The position numbers and the translations under genes were made by a program. Shown one piece after another: positions 11,541 to 30,000 of a stretch of 64,000 bases of DNA (positions are counted from its first letter, which is position 1; every line of letters begins with the position of its first letter). This DNA comes from Macrocystis pyrifera. Its lineage: Eukaryota; Sar; Phaeophyceae; Laminariales; Laminariaceae. The stretch lies in the NCBI GenBank assembly GCA_031763025.1, contig JASSKH010000027.1:10696055-10760054 (forward strand), read 5' to 3'. The notes under the pieces were generated by a model. The model had not been told where the DNA came from. It worked only from the letters and a program-made list of their open reading frames with translations, and did not search any database.

Positions 11541-12344
11541 GTGTTGAACAGAGACCAAAAGATATGCGGTGTTCCAACTCCTCATATGCACCCGACCAAC
11601 TACAATAAGTGGTTACGAGTACACACGCTTGTGGAATATAAGCACGCCAACCCCGTTCATTGGCCGTGCAATAACAATGTTCAAATACCCAAGCAATTTC
11701 AAGTGGCGGCAAGTAACCCGGAATTAACAACGCACAAAATATCTCAAAAAAACATGCCAGTGAAATACGAAATGCAATCATGCCTGTGCGTACGATCGGG
11801 AGCATCATCCTCATCCTCATCACACACCAAACAGGAGCTGCCTCATCCACCAGCAACACGCAAACATCAACTACCTGCAGCACGCAGCAACGCTCGCAAG
11901 AAGGTTTCTTCTCCGACCAAGGCTGCTCTGCTACTCGGGACTAGGTTGATTAGGAGTGCGTGGCACACACACCTAGTAAAAAGCGGCAAACCGTGGTCGA
12001 TGGAACGTAAACAACACGGCCCGATCAGGAAAAAAACGTCCAAACATCGGCTTGAGGCATCGTCTTGCAACCTCAACGCACATCGTCAGTCCAGGAAAGG
12101 GCCTTGTTGTCGCGGGTTTTCGCTGGCACATGCTGGAATAGGGCTGGAAATAGGGGTCGTTGGGCTGGTGTCACGCCTGTGTCTGGTACACGGTTTTCGA
12201 GGGAGGAGCATTCTACCAACGAACGTTGGGGAACAGAGATTTTGGCCTGTGTGGGGCGAAAAACTATCGTTTCTTCGCTTCTTTGCAATATTTTTGTACT
12301 GGTATCTGTCTTGGGCGCTTTACACGAGCTTTGCCAGCGTATGA
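11541..12344 (+). CDS. Long open frame of unknown status (267 codons)
   Basis: An uninterrupted frame from an ATG, with no recognised domain. The predicted protein is basic and Ser/Lys/His-rich in the first two thirds (serine run at about residues 89-93) and hydrophobic near the end (LRFFAIFLYWYLSW). The opposite strand is also open for long stretches, codon choice is unlike the GC-ending codons of the confirmed exons, and no splice pattern or homologue suggests itself. It may be chance. Confidence 0.2.
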   Translation: MLNRDQKICGVPTPHMHPTNYNKWLRVHTLVEYKHANPVHWPCNNNVQIPKQFQVAASNPELTTHKISQKNMPVKYEMQSCLCVRSGASSSSSSHTKQELPHPPATRKHQLPAARSNARKKVSSPTKAALLLGTRLIRSAWHTHLVKSGKPWSMERKQHGPIRKKTSKHRLEASSCNLNAHRQSRKGPCCRGFSLAHAGIGLEIGVVGLVSRLCLVHGFRGRSILPTNVGEQRFWPVWGEKLSFLRFFAIFLYWYLSWALYTSFASV

Positions 12345-14010
12345 AGCGCGAGGGACCTCTATGAAAGAGACACGGCGGGGGCCTTCGTCCTGGTCGAATC
12401 GAGAGAACGCTTGCCAAGGGGGTGGTCGCTAAAGGACAAGCATGTAAGTGGTGATTAAAATACCGTGGTCGGCGAGCAAATAGGGCAATCTTCGATATTT
12501 CTGCGTCTACGGCTCGTCAGGGTGGGCTAGTGTTATGAGGCTGCTCTGGAAGACCACTATAGACTCAGAAAAATAAGTACAAGGAAAGAATGGCGTGTTA
12601 TTCGGAACGCCTAAACGTTTAAGAAGCAGGGCTTCAAGACGAGGTAAGAGCCGAGCCCCGCGTGTTCAGCCTGCCGTCGCAGCCCTAATAGGCTAATACA
12701 ACAAAACTCTGCTCACCAGGCACGTACACAGCACACGTGACAATGTGGGACCTTAGAACTATATAAATCAGTCCACTCTAATTCCTAGTAGCATGTCTCC
12801 AAAAACGTGCAGTTCCAAAGCAGATATTAGGCAAATCTGGAAGGGGATAGGACGTGTGTCCAAAGCGCATCTCTTTAGGCCACGCTGGCACCCAAGCGTC
12901 TCCTGGTCCTGGGTTTCCGGTACCTCTGTGATCTGTATAGATTGTTTTATCGGGACACAAAAAAAACATATCTAGTTTACGATTCTAAAACGCGCTGCGA
13001 ACTCCGGCTGGTTCGTGCTTACCCGAGCGCGGCCGTGACTTGAAAGAGGTTGATCAGGGCAGCTCGTGTGTTTCTCTCGAGATTGATCTCCCGCAGGTTC
13101 TAAGCAGAGGCCTACACCACGACTTAGAGGTGCTGCAGCGGTCGAAATTGGTCGAAATTTGGGCTACACAAATGAGACAAAAAACAGCCCGCAATACTAC
13201 GTTTGCACTTCATTTGCGCACAGCTGCAGCTTCTCACAGGACCTTGCAGTCAGCGAAATTGAGGGATGCTCTTGATGGGGTGTGTGAGGGCATTGGGTGC
13301 GCCAGACAGCGGTCGTACAGAAACGACTCACGAGGTGCTTTCGTGTACTCGAAGTTGCGAGCGAGCAGACACAAAGCTCACCAAAGCCCGAAAATGTTAT
13401 CATTTCAGGCAAGGGAACATAGCACGATGGCTACATCGCCGATCAAGAAACGACCTTGACTAAAATATTGCTGTTCTCCAGGCGAAGGATATTTCGATAT
13501 TTCTCTTCTGGAGTCGTCGTCGAAGATGCCGCCGGAGGCAAAACAATGTTCCCATGATGGGTAGCAAGTTGTTGGGCCCCAAAAAAGGGCAAAAAAACTC
13601 AGGGTTCTGGTAATACATTTGCGTAAACATTTCTATAACTACGAAATACGGATCTAGGTTGCAAATCCCTTACTCAAATTCCAAGCCGTATGTTTATGTT
13701 GCCGACACGCCTACGCGTGGGTACTTGACGACGCCTTCCTGAGGGTGCTAGTCCCCTTAACACAACCTTGAAATAACGGGGGAATATATCAGTCCGATCG
13801 GAAATATAAGGTACTGCGGTAGGTATTGTGGCAATCAAAGTGTAGCTTATATTTTCGATCAGATGATACCCCCCCCCCCCCCCCCGGCGGGTACCCGACT
13901 GTCCGGCGAGTCCGACGTGTCTGGTTTAGTAGGATAATACGACAAACTCTGGAAGGGAGCACGCGTGCGCCTCCAAGCAGTGGTCCTGAAAAAACGGATA
14001 ATTATCACCC
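12345..14010. other. Gene-poor stretch
   Basis: No recognisable gene. A 139-codon open frame at 13040-13459 (plus) has no known motif. A dispersed-repeat fragment sits at 12499-12547. A poly-C run at 13869-13885 is followed by ggcgggtacccg, again like hAT subterminal sequence. Confidence 0.4.
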
Positions 14011-14016
14011 CTCCTA

Positions 14017-14134
14017 ATGTCTGTCTGGTTGGTGAAAGCCCGACGTGGTCCCTTTCCGCATTGTAGGGATGCGAGGGTCTCTATGGTCATACGACTGCTG
14101 TGGCCATGCACGACATCGGTGCGCCCCCCCCCCC
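14017..14134 (+). mobile_element. C-tailed element CTE, copy a (5' truncated)
   Basis: Matches the 3' half of a roughly 220-bp dispersed element: ttggtgaaagcccgac, gcattgtagggatgcgaggg, atggtcatacgac and ggccatgcac, ending in a run of eleven C. The head of the element is missing. Confidence 0.75.
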
Positions 14135-14203
14135 CAACCATGAAAACATCAAGTCAATCGATGCTGTCATCCATAGGCAAGAAAGCACGCACATGGTGCC
14201 GAA

Positions 14204-14365
14204 GTCCGCTTCACTCTTCATGCCACTCGCCGAGCACCTCACGGCGCTTCGCGCTTGATGCAAGCAACGTCTGCCTGGTCCATGAAAGTCCGACGTGCTC
14301 CGTCCCGACATTGTAGGGATGCGAGGGTCTGTCGTCATACGACTGCGGCCATGCATGATAATGAC
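14204..14365 (+). mobile_element. C-tailed element CTE, copy b
   Basis: Starts within the head sequence (cttcatgccactcgcc, cacctcacggcgcttcgcgc) and runs through attgtagggatgcgagggtct to ggccatgcatga, 70 bp after copy a in the same orientation. It lacks the poly-C end. Confidence 0.75.
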
Positions 14366-14809
14366 TACAAGGTTCCCCTCCGGGAGGTGCCGTATTAATA
14401 GGGGAGTGGCGCAAGAACGAAATAACAATACTCGTATGAAACCCTGCACACTTTTTTAGAAGTAGCACCTGCACCCACCCATCATTTTAACGTGAAGAAC
14501 ACACAGCATATTTTTGAGGACAGACTATATTATATACTGCTGTTCGCGGAATTAGTGTGCCATGGGATCATTACTATAATAATATATAATAGGGTATCGG
14601 TAAGTTGAGATATATTGATCCAGCTGACTCGCGGCGATTGATTCGTAAGTACATAAAAGTTGCGCGAGGTCGAGGTTGCGCCATAATACTTTGTGACCGG
14701 CTGAGTAATAAGGTGCAGCACATATATATATATACATACTGGTACTACAATATATATGTTCCCCCAAAATAAATGTTTCTTGGTGCTCAGGGTATAATAT
14801 CAAGGTTTC

Positions 14810-15660
14810 ACAGGTAAATGCTCGAGAACAAATCGTAGTCCGAGTACTGCGGGTATTGGAGTACTGGCGGCAAAACTACTGCGAGTACTGAGAAAAGGCC
14901 CAAATACTGAGAGCAATGAGAGTGTGAGCAGTACCGAACCCCGAGAATACAGGTTGCTTAAAGTATGTACCCGCAGTAGTATCGAAACACGACATAAATA
15001 CTTGGGGTAAACGCAATATATGCCCAGTACAGAACCTCGAGATACTGAGAGCATTCGCAGTCATGCATAATATTATACCTGGTATCGAAATACTGGCAGA
15101 CTGCTTTGGGTGCTCAAGTTGTCTCCAGCGAAAGTAGTTTGCTCCAACTCCTACTCGTGTGGGACTATCTGGGTGTGTTTTGTACCGAACGCTGGGCCTG
15201 AGACTTGTCGACACGGTGCACAAACGGTTGAAGTATACTTCATACTCGAAGTATACTGGGCATATTGAGGGTATTTCACTACTGCGAGTACTGAGTCTCG
15301 CAGAAGAAGCAGCAGTACGAACACTACCAATGGACGAAATACTGCTATAGACTAGTACTTACTGGTATACTTGTAGTACCCGCGGTACAGCACCCTGAGA
15401 TACTTGAAGCACAACAGGCGGTATCCATGCCAGCAGCAGTATAGCGAACCCCGCATTAGTGCGAGCCCAAAGAAAGTATACGCAGTAGTATTTATACAGA
15501 ACCTCAAAATACAGCCAGTCAGTACTCGTAGTATCTCGAGTACAAAACCCCCGACATACTGCGAGTGTACGAAGTACCTACGGTAATAGCAGCAGTATTT
15601 TCCCGAACATACTTTGCTTTACTCCCAAGTATTCGGAGTATAATACGAAGCTGTGAAATG
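14810..15660. repeat. Degenerate GAGTAC-rich satellite
   Basis: About 850 bp built of loosely repeated pieces of the type gtaccgaaccccgaga, gagtactgcgagtactga and cgcagtagtat, at irregular spacing of roughly 60-90 bp and in both orientations. Instances are gtaccgaaccccgag (near 14931), gtacagaacctcgag (near 15028), gtaccgaacgctggg (near 15182) and atagcgaaccccgc (near 15440). It has no coding capacity and looks like an old, decayed tandem array. Confidence 0.65.
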
Positions 15661-16424
15661 TTGAGGTATGAACGCACGCCACACGCAAGCGCGCCCAAAC
15701 TCTTTAATTTGGGCTAAAACACACAAGTAACATGTACTCTTATCATATTATACGTTCAGAAAAGCAAGGTGTGGACGAATGTATTATTATTACTGTTCAC
15801 AGTAGTACTCTGTTGTAGTTCTGGTACAAAAATAGTCAAAAGTGAAATTAAGAAAAAAAAACGTGGATGGTGCGAGTCGAACCTCGGAAACGAAAATGTG
15901 ATCCAGCGCAGTTTAAACGTATTCGCTAGAACAGTGCTCGTAGAACTGGCATGTCGTGTTTTTTTATGCGATCTAAAACACTTTGCACGATCTCCTACAG
16001 CAGTAGAATCGCTTTTGTACAGGTATGACTGCATATTCAGCAGTACTGCTGTAAAATGCAACGCGAGGAACGTACGTGTACTGATCCCATTTCAGCTGGC
16101 TCTAGGATCTATCGGTCAGCAATGTAGGACACACTGCAATCAGAACTACCGTACTGCTGTAAGTATGTTACCAACGCTGCTGTACGAATGAGCCGCAGTA
16201 CGATCATCAATACGCGCAAGGTGTGCTCACTGCTGCGGCTGGGCAGCAGGGTTGGTTGTGGTGCTGTAGGAAGCTGTAGTAGGTAAGCACGCTCTGTGCA
16301 CTGCTGTGGGTATTTCATTGTTCTCTAGGCGGTGGTCCGTGCTCCGTGCAACAACCCAACAAAAATGTATGTATGGGATATGTTTATACGTCATCCTGGG
16401 TACATACGGATAAAAAAAAAATAT
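15661..16424. other. No gene seen
   Basis: Non-coding sequence with scattered gtactgctg motifs continuing from the satellite. On the minus strand, 15861-15930 contains a tRNA-like T-arm (cgaggttcgactcg) without a matching acceptor stem or D-arm. Confidence 0.4.
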
Positions 16425-16880
16425 GGCAGACGATGGAATGCGGACGACAGGCTCTGACAGAGACACAACCAACCACAGCAACACTGCGCATATGGGCGTG
16501 TCGAACACGCACGGCGTGTGGGCGGCAGCGTTGGAACGATGGGATCTGTGCATGTTGTCTGTTGTGTTCCTGGTAAATGCCTGAGCTGTGTGCTCACAGC
16601 TCATGAGAGCCGGGAGGAGAAAACAGAGAGCATCACAATGTACCGATACGTACGTACAAAATAAGGCCTCTTTACCGAAACCAGGGAAATCGTCTTATCC
16701 ACTCCCGCCGGAAAAAAAAAAACTTTAAGCGCCTGCCACGCGCTTCAGAGTGCACAGATTGCGCCGAGACCTAGACCAATGTGTCCGGCAGGGCTTCCCG
16801 TGTCCGTGTACTTACTGTTTTGCCTAAAAGTGCTCGTGCGAAGAGAAAAGTTGGCAAAAGTACGAAAATTTGACAAATAT
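16425..16880 (+). repeat. Dispersed repeat DR-430, copy 2
   Basis: Second copy of 2735-3172. It is collinear, with shared blocks acgtacaaaataaggcct, aaaccagggaaatcgtc, tgccacgcgctt and aagtacgaaaatttgacaaa. Confidence 0.75.
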
Positions 16881-17148
16881 ACGTGTACATATACCCCGCC
16901 CCCCCCCCCCTACACCAAAGAAACCGGGCACCCTGCGCTCCAAAATGGCATTCCCCGACGGGCAGCTTCGGGTCCGAGTATCGGAAACGTCCGTGTACCC
17001 GTACCTGAAGGGGTCAGCCTCTTGACGAAACTACGGCTACAGCCTGAGATAGTGTGTCGACCAATCAGACTAAAGTCTGTCAAAATATCAACCTATCGGA
17101 AAACAGCGTGTACGTCGGATCTCTCTTTTCCTCCCTCTCTCTCTGTTT

Positions 17149-17925
17149 ACGGTGCCAAAACCATAGCTTACGCCGCGTGCGATGCCTACTGCTGTGGTCT
17201 TCAAGTCTTCCCTCAGAATAAGTGCGTGTCAGCCACCGTGCACAGCAGTGACGCGCGTATCTATTCAGCCACCGCCTTCAACAAAACCATTATAAACTCA
17301 TTGCTATTCGACTATAAAATACAGGCACACCCGGTGTCACAAGCATACGTTGCGTGCAACGCCTGATGTAGTCCCTGAATCTCCTCTCGGAATCAGTGGA
17401 TCTCGGCGCCAGCGCTCAACGATGCGCGGTCTATTCGGCCCTCGGACCCAACAAACAAAAAAAGCAAACAAAAAAAGCAGTGATGTTCAACTATAGAACA
17501 CAGATATCCCAAAACAATTATAAAATCATTGCTATTCGACTATAAAATACAGGCACACCCGGTGTCACAAGCATACGTTGCGTACAACGCCTGATGTAGT
17601 CCCTGAATCTCCTCTCGGAATCAGTGGATCTCGGCGCCAGCGCTCAACGATGCGCGGTCTATTCGGCCCTCGCACCCAACAAACAAAAAAAGCAGTGATC
17701 AACTATAGAATACAGACATCCCAAAACAAATATAAAATCATTGCTATTCGACTACAGGCACACCCGGTGTCACAAGCATACGTTGCGTACGACGCCTGAT
17801 GTAGTCCCTGAATCGCCTCTCGGAATCAGTGGATCTCGGCGCCAGCGCTCAACGACGCGTGGTCTATTCGGCCCTCGCACCCAACAAACAAAAAAAGCAG
17901 TGATGTTCAACTATAGAATACAGGC
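17149..17925 (+). repeat. Tandem array, unit 212-228 bp, about 3.5 copies
   Basis: The marker cattgctattcga recurs at 17299, 17527 and 17739 (spacing 228 and 212). Each unit holds ggtgtcacaagcatacgttg, cggaatcagtggatctcggc and ggccctcg.acccaacaaac. The length difference comes from an extra acaaaaaaagca block in unit 1. A degenerate earlier unit lies at 17149-17298 (ggtgccaaaaccatagctta, cgccgcgtgcgatgcct). The last unit is truncated at ggcatccggtgcca. Confidence 0.9.
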
Positions 17926-18441
17926 ATCCGGTGCCACCGATAACTTCTGCTCGGTTTTTTCCATGTCTTTTAACGTCCGCTATCAACCGGTCCTTTCTGC
18001 CAATGCTGATTGCGGGTTAATTTAGAACGGATGCGTGTGTGTGGAGTGCCACACACGTTGTTGTTTTTATCGACCTTCATCAACATGCACACGACTGCAA
18101 GTGACCTCTAGCATTTCCAAACGACGTCACTCGCGATTAGCGTCCTTGCGCACACACGTTGTGGCGGCCTACCCATTTCACGCGCATGGGCAGCAACCAA
18201 CAGGGGTCAAACCAAGTCCCACTCGGAGGGCTGGCTCTTTCAAGAACAGCAGCCGCGAGTCCTGCACCGTGCGGCGCGACGGCGGCGGGGACCTCCTAAT
18301 CCCCCTCTAGGACTGCAGCAAACGTGTTTTGGCCGAACCACTTCGAACCAGTCTGGAAAAAATTTGTGCACCGTTACGGTGCATAGGCCATAACAATCAG
18401 AATCCCTGTGACCCCAAAAAAACACATATCTCCCCATCTTT

Positions 18442-18542
18442 AGGGCCCATCTTAACGGGGAACACTGTACTTCGTTCAATCAGAAAAAAAAAAATCTAGT
18501 CAACTTGAAAGAACCGAAAGTCCTGCCTCGATAAGATGGGCC
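18442..18542. mobile_element. MITE-4 copy 1 (3' of IDO gene)
   Basis: Inverted ends AGGGCCCATCTTAACGGGGA and cgataagatgggcc, with inner ttcgttcaatcag and cttgaaagaaccgaaagtcc. It sits about 140 bp beyond the dioxygenase stop codon, possibly in its 3' UTR. Confidence 0.75.
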
Positions 18543-18549
18543 TGTAAAT

Positions 18550-18614
18550 TAAAGTAGAAAAAAAAAATCAAAGTCAAATTGAAAGAGCCGAAAGTCCCCG
18601 TTAAGATGGGCCCT
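18550..18614. mobile_element. MITE-4 copy 2 (right half)
   Basis: A second, left-truncated copy directly adjoining copy 1: aaagtcaaattgaaagagcc, gaaagtccccgttaagatgg, gccc. The dioxygenase stop codon lies 70 bp away. Confidence 0.7.
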
Positions 18615-18684
18615 TACAGAACCATATTTGGTTCTGAATACTGTGTTCCCCCGTACTAGTCTAGGGTGCGACGGCAACACCGCG

Positions 18685-24907
<6,223 letters not shown>

Positions 24908-25950
24908 CTGCAGACAAACACAAGCAGCAGCAGCAGCAGGGAGCGAACGTCGGGGGCAAAACCGCCAGCACAGCCCGAACGACTGGGGTAAAAATAATTA
25001 CGTGGGGGCTGCGTCATATCAAACCATCGAACGGCCTCTCGTCAGTAGGTGCGGCGCAACTACGTAACACACCAGGAACCAGGTGCGCCCGAAGTGCAGC
25101 AGGGTTAATAGGTTCGGGGTAGGGAAACATGCAGGCCTCCGGCTCGATGTGCGCGTGGTACAGCTCCCCCAACCAGCCAGCCCCCGCGGAGCTCCGCCGG
25201 ATGCCGCTGCCCGCACAGGGTTCGCCGTAGTGTTGTTGTTATCGTTCTACCGAGCATAGAAGCGTAAATTTGCTCAAGGCGTGCGTCTTACCGGTTACAT
25301 CAACCCTCCCTTCAGGTACTCGTATCCGTGCCCCAAAAAACCAGAATTCGTTCCACGGCGAAAAAAAGCGTCTTACAAACACAAAAAAACGAAAAAAAAA
25401 ATTAAATAAGGGATGTACACCAAAGCGGTTTATACACCCTCGAGCAAATTCCGCCGACTTTCCGTTCGCCAGTTGCGACGTCTCTCCACCCGCTGTAGGT
25501 GAGTCAAACGCTGGTTTAAGGCCAGGGTTAGGCTTAGGTTGGTCAGGGTCTCTTCGAACAAGCCTTCTCGTAATATTATGAACCGCACAACGACCGTGCA
25601 AATTTCGCGTCTTCTATGTGGTGCTGCCGCTGTACCCTACATTGTTTAAACAGGTCCCGTCCCGTGTATCATAGGCGGCTCCTGAGCTGAGGATCACGGG
25701 TTCGATCGACGCTGCTATCCTTCCGGAGAACTAGGCGGGCAAGCCGAGCACGCCAGCCATTCTTCAGATACTAGGTTCACATCTTGATCTCACATGAGCT
25801 TATGGCCAGAATCCAGTTCGAGGTCGCAAAAAAAGCGCATGAAGTCTAATCTGCAATTGGCTATGCATAGCGGTATTTCGCCAAGGCTTTTCAGGGTGTA
25901 GCACAGAACCGCGGTGGGGTTTTTCTATTTGTAGAATCCTGCGGTGCGGT
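24908..25950. other. Upstream flank of IDO; no gene recognised
   Basis: Expected to hold the missing first exon and promoter of the dioxygenase (minus strand). I could not identify an exon ending in phase 1 that supplies a convincing N-terminus. A coding-looking minus-strand patch at 25131-25190 (GWLGELYHAHIEPEACMFPY) has no usable GT donor. A tRNA-like B-box (gggttcgatcgac) lies near 25688. Confidence 0.4.
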
Positions 25951-26164
25951 GGGGGGGGGGGGTGTACTCGATAGGAGAGATGTACTCGATCTCATGCATG
26001 GCCGTAGTCGTATGACCATAGACCCTCCCATCCCTACAATGGCGGGACGGAGCATGTCGGGTTTTCACCGACCAGGCAGACATTGCTTGCACCAAGCGCG
26101 AAGCGCCGTGAGGTGTCCGGCGAGTCGCATGAAGGGTGAGCTGCATCCTACTAAGAACCGCTCG
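25951..26164 (-). mobile_element. C-tailed element CTE, copy c
   Basis: Full-length reverse copy. It runs from a G run (poly-C on the element strand) and gtactcgataggagagatgt through tccctacaatggcgggacgg and gaagcgccgtgaggtgtcc to catcctactaagaaccgct. Confidence 0.8.
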
Positions 26165-27179
26165 TGAGGCGGACTTGCATATGGATGACATCTTCAATGA
26201 GTTAGTTTAATTTCCGGTGTGGCCACTTCCAGAGACAGCAATGGGAGTACTATGTAACTGCCTCTTGGGTGCCGTACCTTGAACACTACGTGATACGATC
26301 AATTCCCTTGTGCAGAGTAAAGGTTCTTTACTTCGCACAAATGATCTAACTAGACGACCAGCTGTGGGTGACCGCCAAAACACGATTAAAAAAAAAAAAA
26401 AAACGGTACCCTGGATGTCTAGCTCACGTAGTGAGCGGCATGTTTTACAGTGTCGTTGCCAACCGACGCCAACCCAACCCATATTACGGGGGGGGGTGTG
26501 TAGCACAGAACCGCGGTGGGATTTTTCTATTTGTAGAATCCTACGGTGCGGTGGGGGGCGGGTAATATTTTTGAGAATCGCACGGTGCGGTGCGCCGGGG
26601 CAAGTTTCGCGTTCGATTTCCGTACGGTTCGGTGCCGTGCGGATTTGGAATCGTACGGTGAGGTGAGGTGAGGTGAGGTGTGGTGAAAACCGTCGAAACC
26701 GCGTGCACACCTTTCGATTAATTGAGCATTGCCTCCTGCAACACTTGGTATTGACTTGATCCAGGCATTCTATCAACACCGTACCAAAATACGAACTGAC
26801 ACTGAGGAAAATGTTTCTTATCCGGAGCATCATTGTCGACGTATATTTATTATTTATGCGATCCAGGCGTCATGCAAATACTAAAACACGAAATGAAACC
26901 GCCATCTCTCGCCGGAGGATTTTTCGAAATCCGATAAAATATATCCGAAACTGCGTTTTCTGCGTGTTCTCACGCAGAGCAGAGTCCGACCGAAGCGGCT
27001 CAGAAAAGGAAAAAGGGGTAAAAAAAAAAAACTTCAAATATTTGGTCGGAAATCGCCAAGTAGATGTAAGACCTATGCCAATGGAAACGCAAAGTTCCCA
27101 TTAAAAAAATTGAATTCCAAAGATACCCGCCAAAACGTTTTAGAACGCGCTTCCTATGGGCACGTTTAGAAAAAAAGAA

Positions 27180-27860
27180 AGTTCCAAACTTTTGGAAAAG
27201 CCAGAAAAAAGCACATTTGGGACCGATGTTGGGCCAAGATCGGCCTGAGAAAAACTCAGGCGGATGTTTGGTTCGAAGCGGCGAGATTCCGAGTCCTCGA
27301 CAGACATCGATCGACAAAACCAACGATTGCGTCATGAATTATGAACGGAGTGTGCTCGTTAGGGGCTCCGACCCACCCTTGGGTCACCGTCTTCACGCAA
27401 TGGCCAGTGACGTGTGGCGGGGGCTGGCCAGGCGTGCGATAAAAAAATAAATAGACGCTGGTGTGTACAAAACAGAAGACAACATTTCTCGATCCGTCTC
27501 GAATGGCAAAAAACAGTTTTTTTTTTTTAAGGTTTAGGAGGATACCGAAGAACGTCACCGGCAAGCTCTCGCCCCCGAGAGCATGTATCCACTTTGTATC
27601 TTCGATGCCATCATCAATACTCGTTGGCCTTGCCCGACACCAAGCGGGTTGGCCGTGGGCTGAGTCTATATCGAGATCGAGCATCTATCGTCGCACGAGC
27701 CGATTTTTATCAGCGTGTTGACAATTTGCAACGATAAAAAAAACAAATTGCGCCGCCTGCAGTCGTTAAAAAAAAAAAAAAAAAAAATCCCTTTTGTCCC
27801 ACAGCGGCGGTACGAGGATATTTTCGGCTGTTTTTTTAAAAGGTTGATTTTTCATATGGC
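27180..27860 (+). repeat. Left arm of a 0.7-kb inverted repeat
   Basis: Matches the reverse complement of 30562-31245. Shared blocks: aacttttggaaaagcc, gccgatgttgggccaagat, gcggcgagattccgagtcct, gacagacatcgatcgacaaa, ccttgggtcaccgtcttcac and tattttcggctg. The arms have diverged by many substitutions and small indels. Neither encodes a recognisable protein. Confidence 0.8.
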
Positions 27861-28898
27861 GCGACTACTGTCCATGCAGCTCGCATATATATTTCGATCG
27901 ATCCATACCCCGCAAATCGTAAAAAATCAGAGCTATCAAGAGTTGATCTGCCGGACGTCGGAAAAAAAAAAAGGTGGAAGGTATAAAAACCTCGACATAT
28001 CTTCAACAAGTGTAAACCAGCAGCGAATCGTGCCTCCTCTTCACGGCCATCGCCTCCCTCTCTGTTTTGCTTTCTTGGTTTTCTCTGTGTTCTACTTGTC
28101 TACTTGATCGTCGGCATAATTTGTTGTGACCTCCATAGTGGAGGCAGGCAAGGTGCCACACACGCCACGCGCCGGCGTCTGCTCCACCCCGCGTGCTGGC
28201 GCAAGATAGTGCGCTATGAGTGCCTGCGTCCTGCTGCGCTATGTGTGTTGCGCTGTGTTGCGTGCTACCTGGTATAATAGATGTGCGTAGGGAGTGGTGT
28301 GGGATGTGTATGCGACTAACTACGCGGCAGCCACACAGCTGTCGCCGCTTCCCTCTGGCGAAGATGCGGCAACTTATCCGCAATCGGATGCATATCGGTA
28401 ATCGGGATGTTTTTTTTTTTTTTCCGGTACGATTACAGATACGATTTCCAATTTATCGGAACTTCCGATACGACAATCCCGAGTAACGTTAGTAACCACT
28501 GGGTGCCGCCAGGAAAATTATTCGAAATCCCCAAATTCCCTGCTTTTCAATATTGTTTTGACGTCCAATTCCATCGATTTTTGTGGACCCTCTCCCTGAA
28601 CCTTCCCACTAAATCCAACTTCAACTAATACCTTGATCTGTCGACAAGCAACCGTCAGTTCGATCGTTGATCTGATATACCTGGTAAATAATTTGGCTCT
28701 TAAGGCTTCAACCGGAACTTGAATAACATGTCGCTAATCGCGCTCAAATTCAGTGTTCCCTCCGAATTATATTCGTTGGGCTCTCTGTCTTTTCGACGGG
28801 CATCGGTTTTGCCCGAGCCCTTCGTGCAGTTACACGTTACATTTCGTCCTTCTTGGAGTAATTACTAACGGTGCGCTCGCGACTTCTTATTTATTTAC

Positions 28899-29006
28899 TA
28901 TGACGGGGGACCATAGTAAATAGGACCGAATATTGTAGGTAAAAACAGGAAAATATGTAGCTTTTTGTGTGTACCGTAGGTCCTATTTACTATGGTCCCC
29001 TGTAAT
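28899..29006 (+). mobile_element. MITE-1 copy 8 (forward)
   Basis: Ends TATGACGGGGG/CCCCTGTAATA, with canonical tagtaaataggacc and gtgtgtaccgtaggtcc. It lies in the spacer between the two 0.7-kb inverted arms. Confidence 0.88.
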
Positions 29007-29189
29007 AGTAATTGGTGGTAATGAGGCGCGACCTCAGCAATACCTGCAGTAGTCATATCTGCGATGCATCAAGCTGGGCGACTTCGCATTATTCTGTATT
29101 GCGCAGAGCCAGCACGAACGAACATCTACGTACGCGGTCGTATGTATCCGTGACCACGTTGTGACGTTTGGGTTCATTATTTTCAAGAA

Positions 29190-30000
29190 ACAAAAAATCA
29201 TCATCAGCAGCAGCAGAAGAAATGGCGGCGGCAGCAGCAGCAGCAGTTGGGCACACGAGGCCAGGGTCAGCGTCGTTTTTACGGTCGGCTTGTCAGTCTA
29301 ACTCAACCCTTGAACCCTTCGTACACATTCTCGATTTTGGTGTGTGTTTCCTGGTTCCCACCTCGAAATTCGGGAGAACAATTTGAAGACGAAAAAAATT
29401 GCACCTGACATGTTTTGTCCAACAGAAAGAGATTCTCGTAGCAGGTGCCACCACTACTACTGATGTACGACACCCACAGCAGAGCTTCTCTCGCAGCAAA
29501 ACAGCAGCAGCAGTAGCAGTAGGACACACAAGGCCAGGGTCAGCGTCGCACCCTTCAACGTTTTGTACACGTATGTATTCCATTTTGTCGTGTGTTTCCT
29601 GGTTTCGAACTCGAAATTCGGCATAATTCGAAGACGAAAAATCTGCACCTGGCATGTTTTGTCCCACAGCTTCTCGTAGGAGGTGCCACCACTACTACTA
29701 CTGATGTACGACATCTACAGCAGAGCTTTTCCAGCACCAAACAGCAGCAGCAGCAGCAGCAGCAGTAGGACACACGAGGCCAGGGTCAGCGTCGCTGTAC
29801 GCTCGGCTTGTCGGTCTAACTCAACCCTTGAACCCTTTGTACACGTATTCGATTGTGTTGTGTGTCTGCTGGTTCCGCACTCATAAATTGAAGACGAAAA
29901 GCCTACAACCTCACATGTGTCCAACAGAGCTTCTCGTAGCAGGTGCCACCACTACTACTGCTGTACAACATCTGCATACAGCAGATCATCTCTTGCTAGT
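29190..30000. repeat. CAG-rich tandem array, three units of 247-272 bp
   Basis: The marker ccagggtcagcgtcg occurs at 29261, 29533 and 29780. Each unit holds a CAG run, the marker, a gtgtgtttcctggttc-type block, gaagacgaaaa, then cttctcgtag.aggtgccacc and ctactactactgatgtacga. Indels vary unit length. The array sits between the inverted arms at 27.2-27.9 and 30.6-31.2 kb. Confidence 0.85.

Noticed and set aside
17149-17925. CRISPR-like array
   Set aside because: Whole 212-228-bp units are repeated without unique spacers; this is a eukaryotic tandem repeat.
25131-25190. GWLGELYHAHIEPEACMFPY as the IDO N-terminal exon
   Set aside because: It has no GT donor in the needed phase and no resemblance to IDO N-termini.
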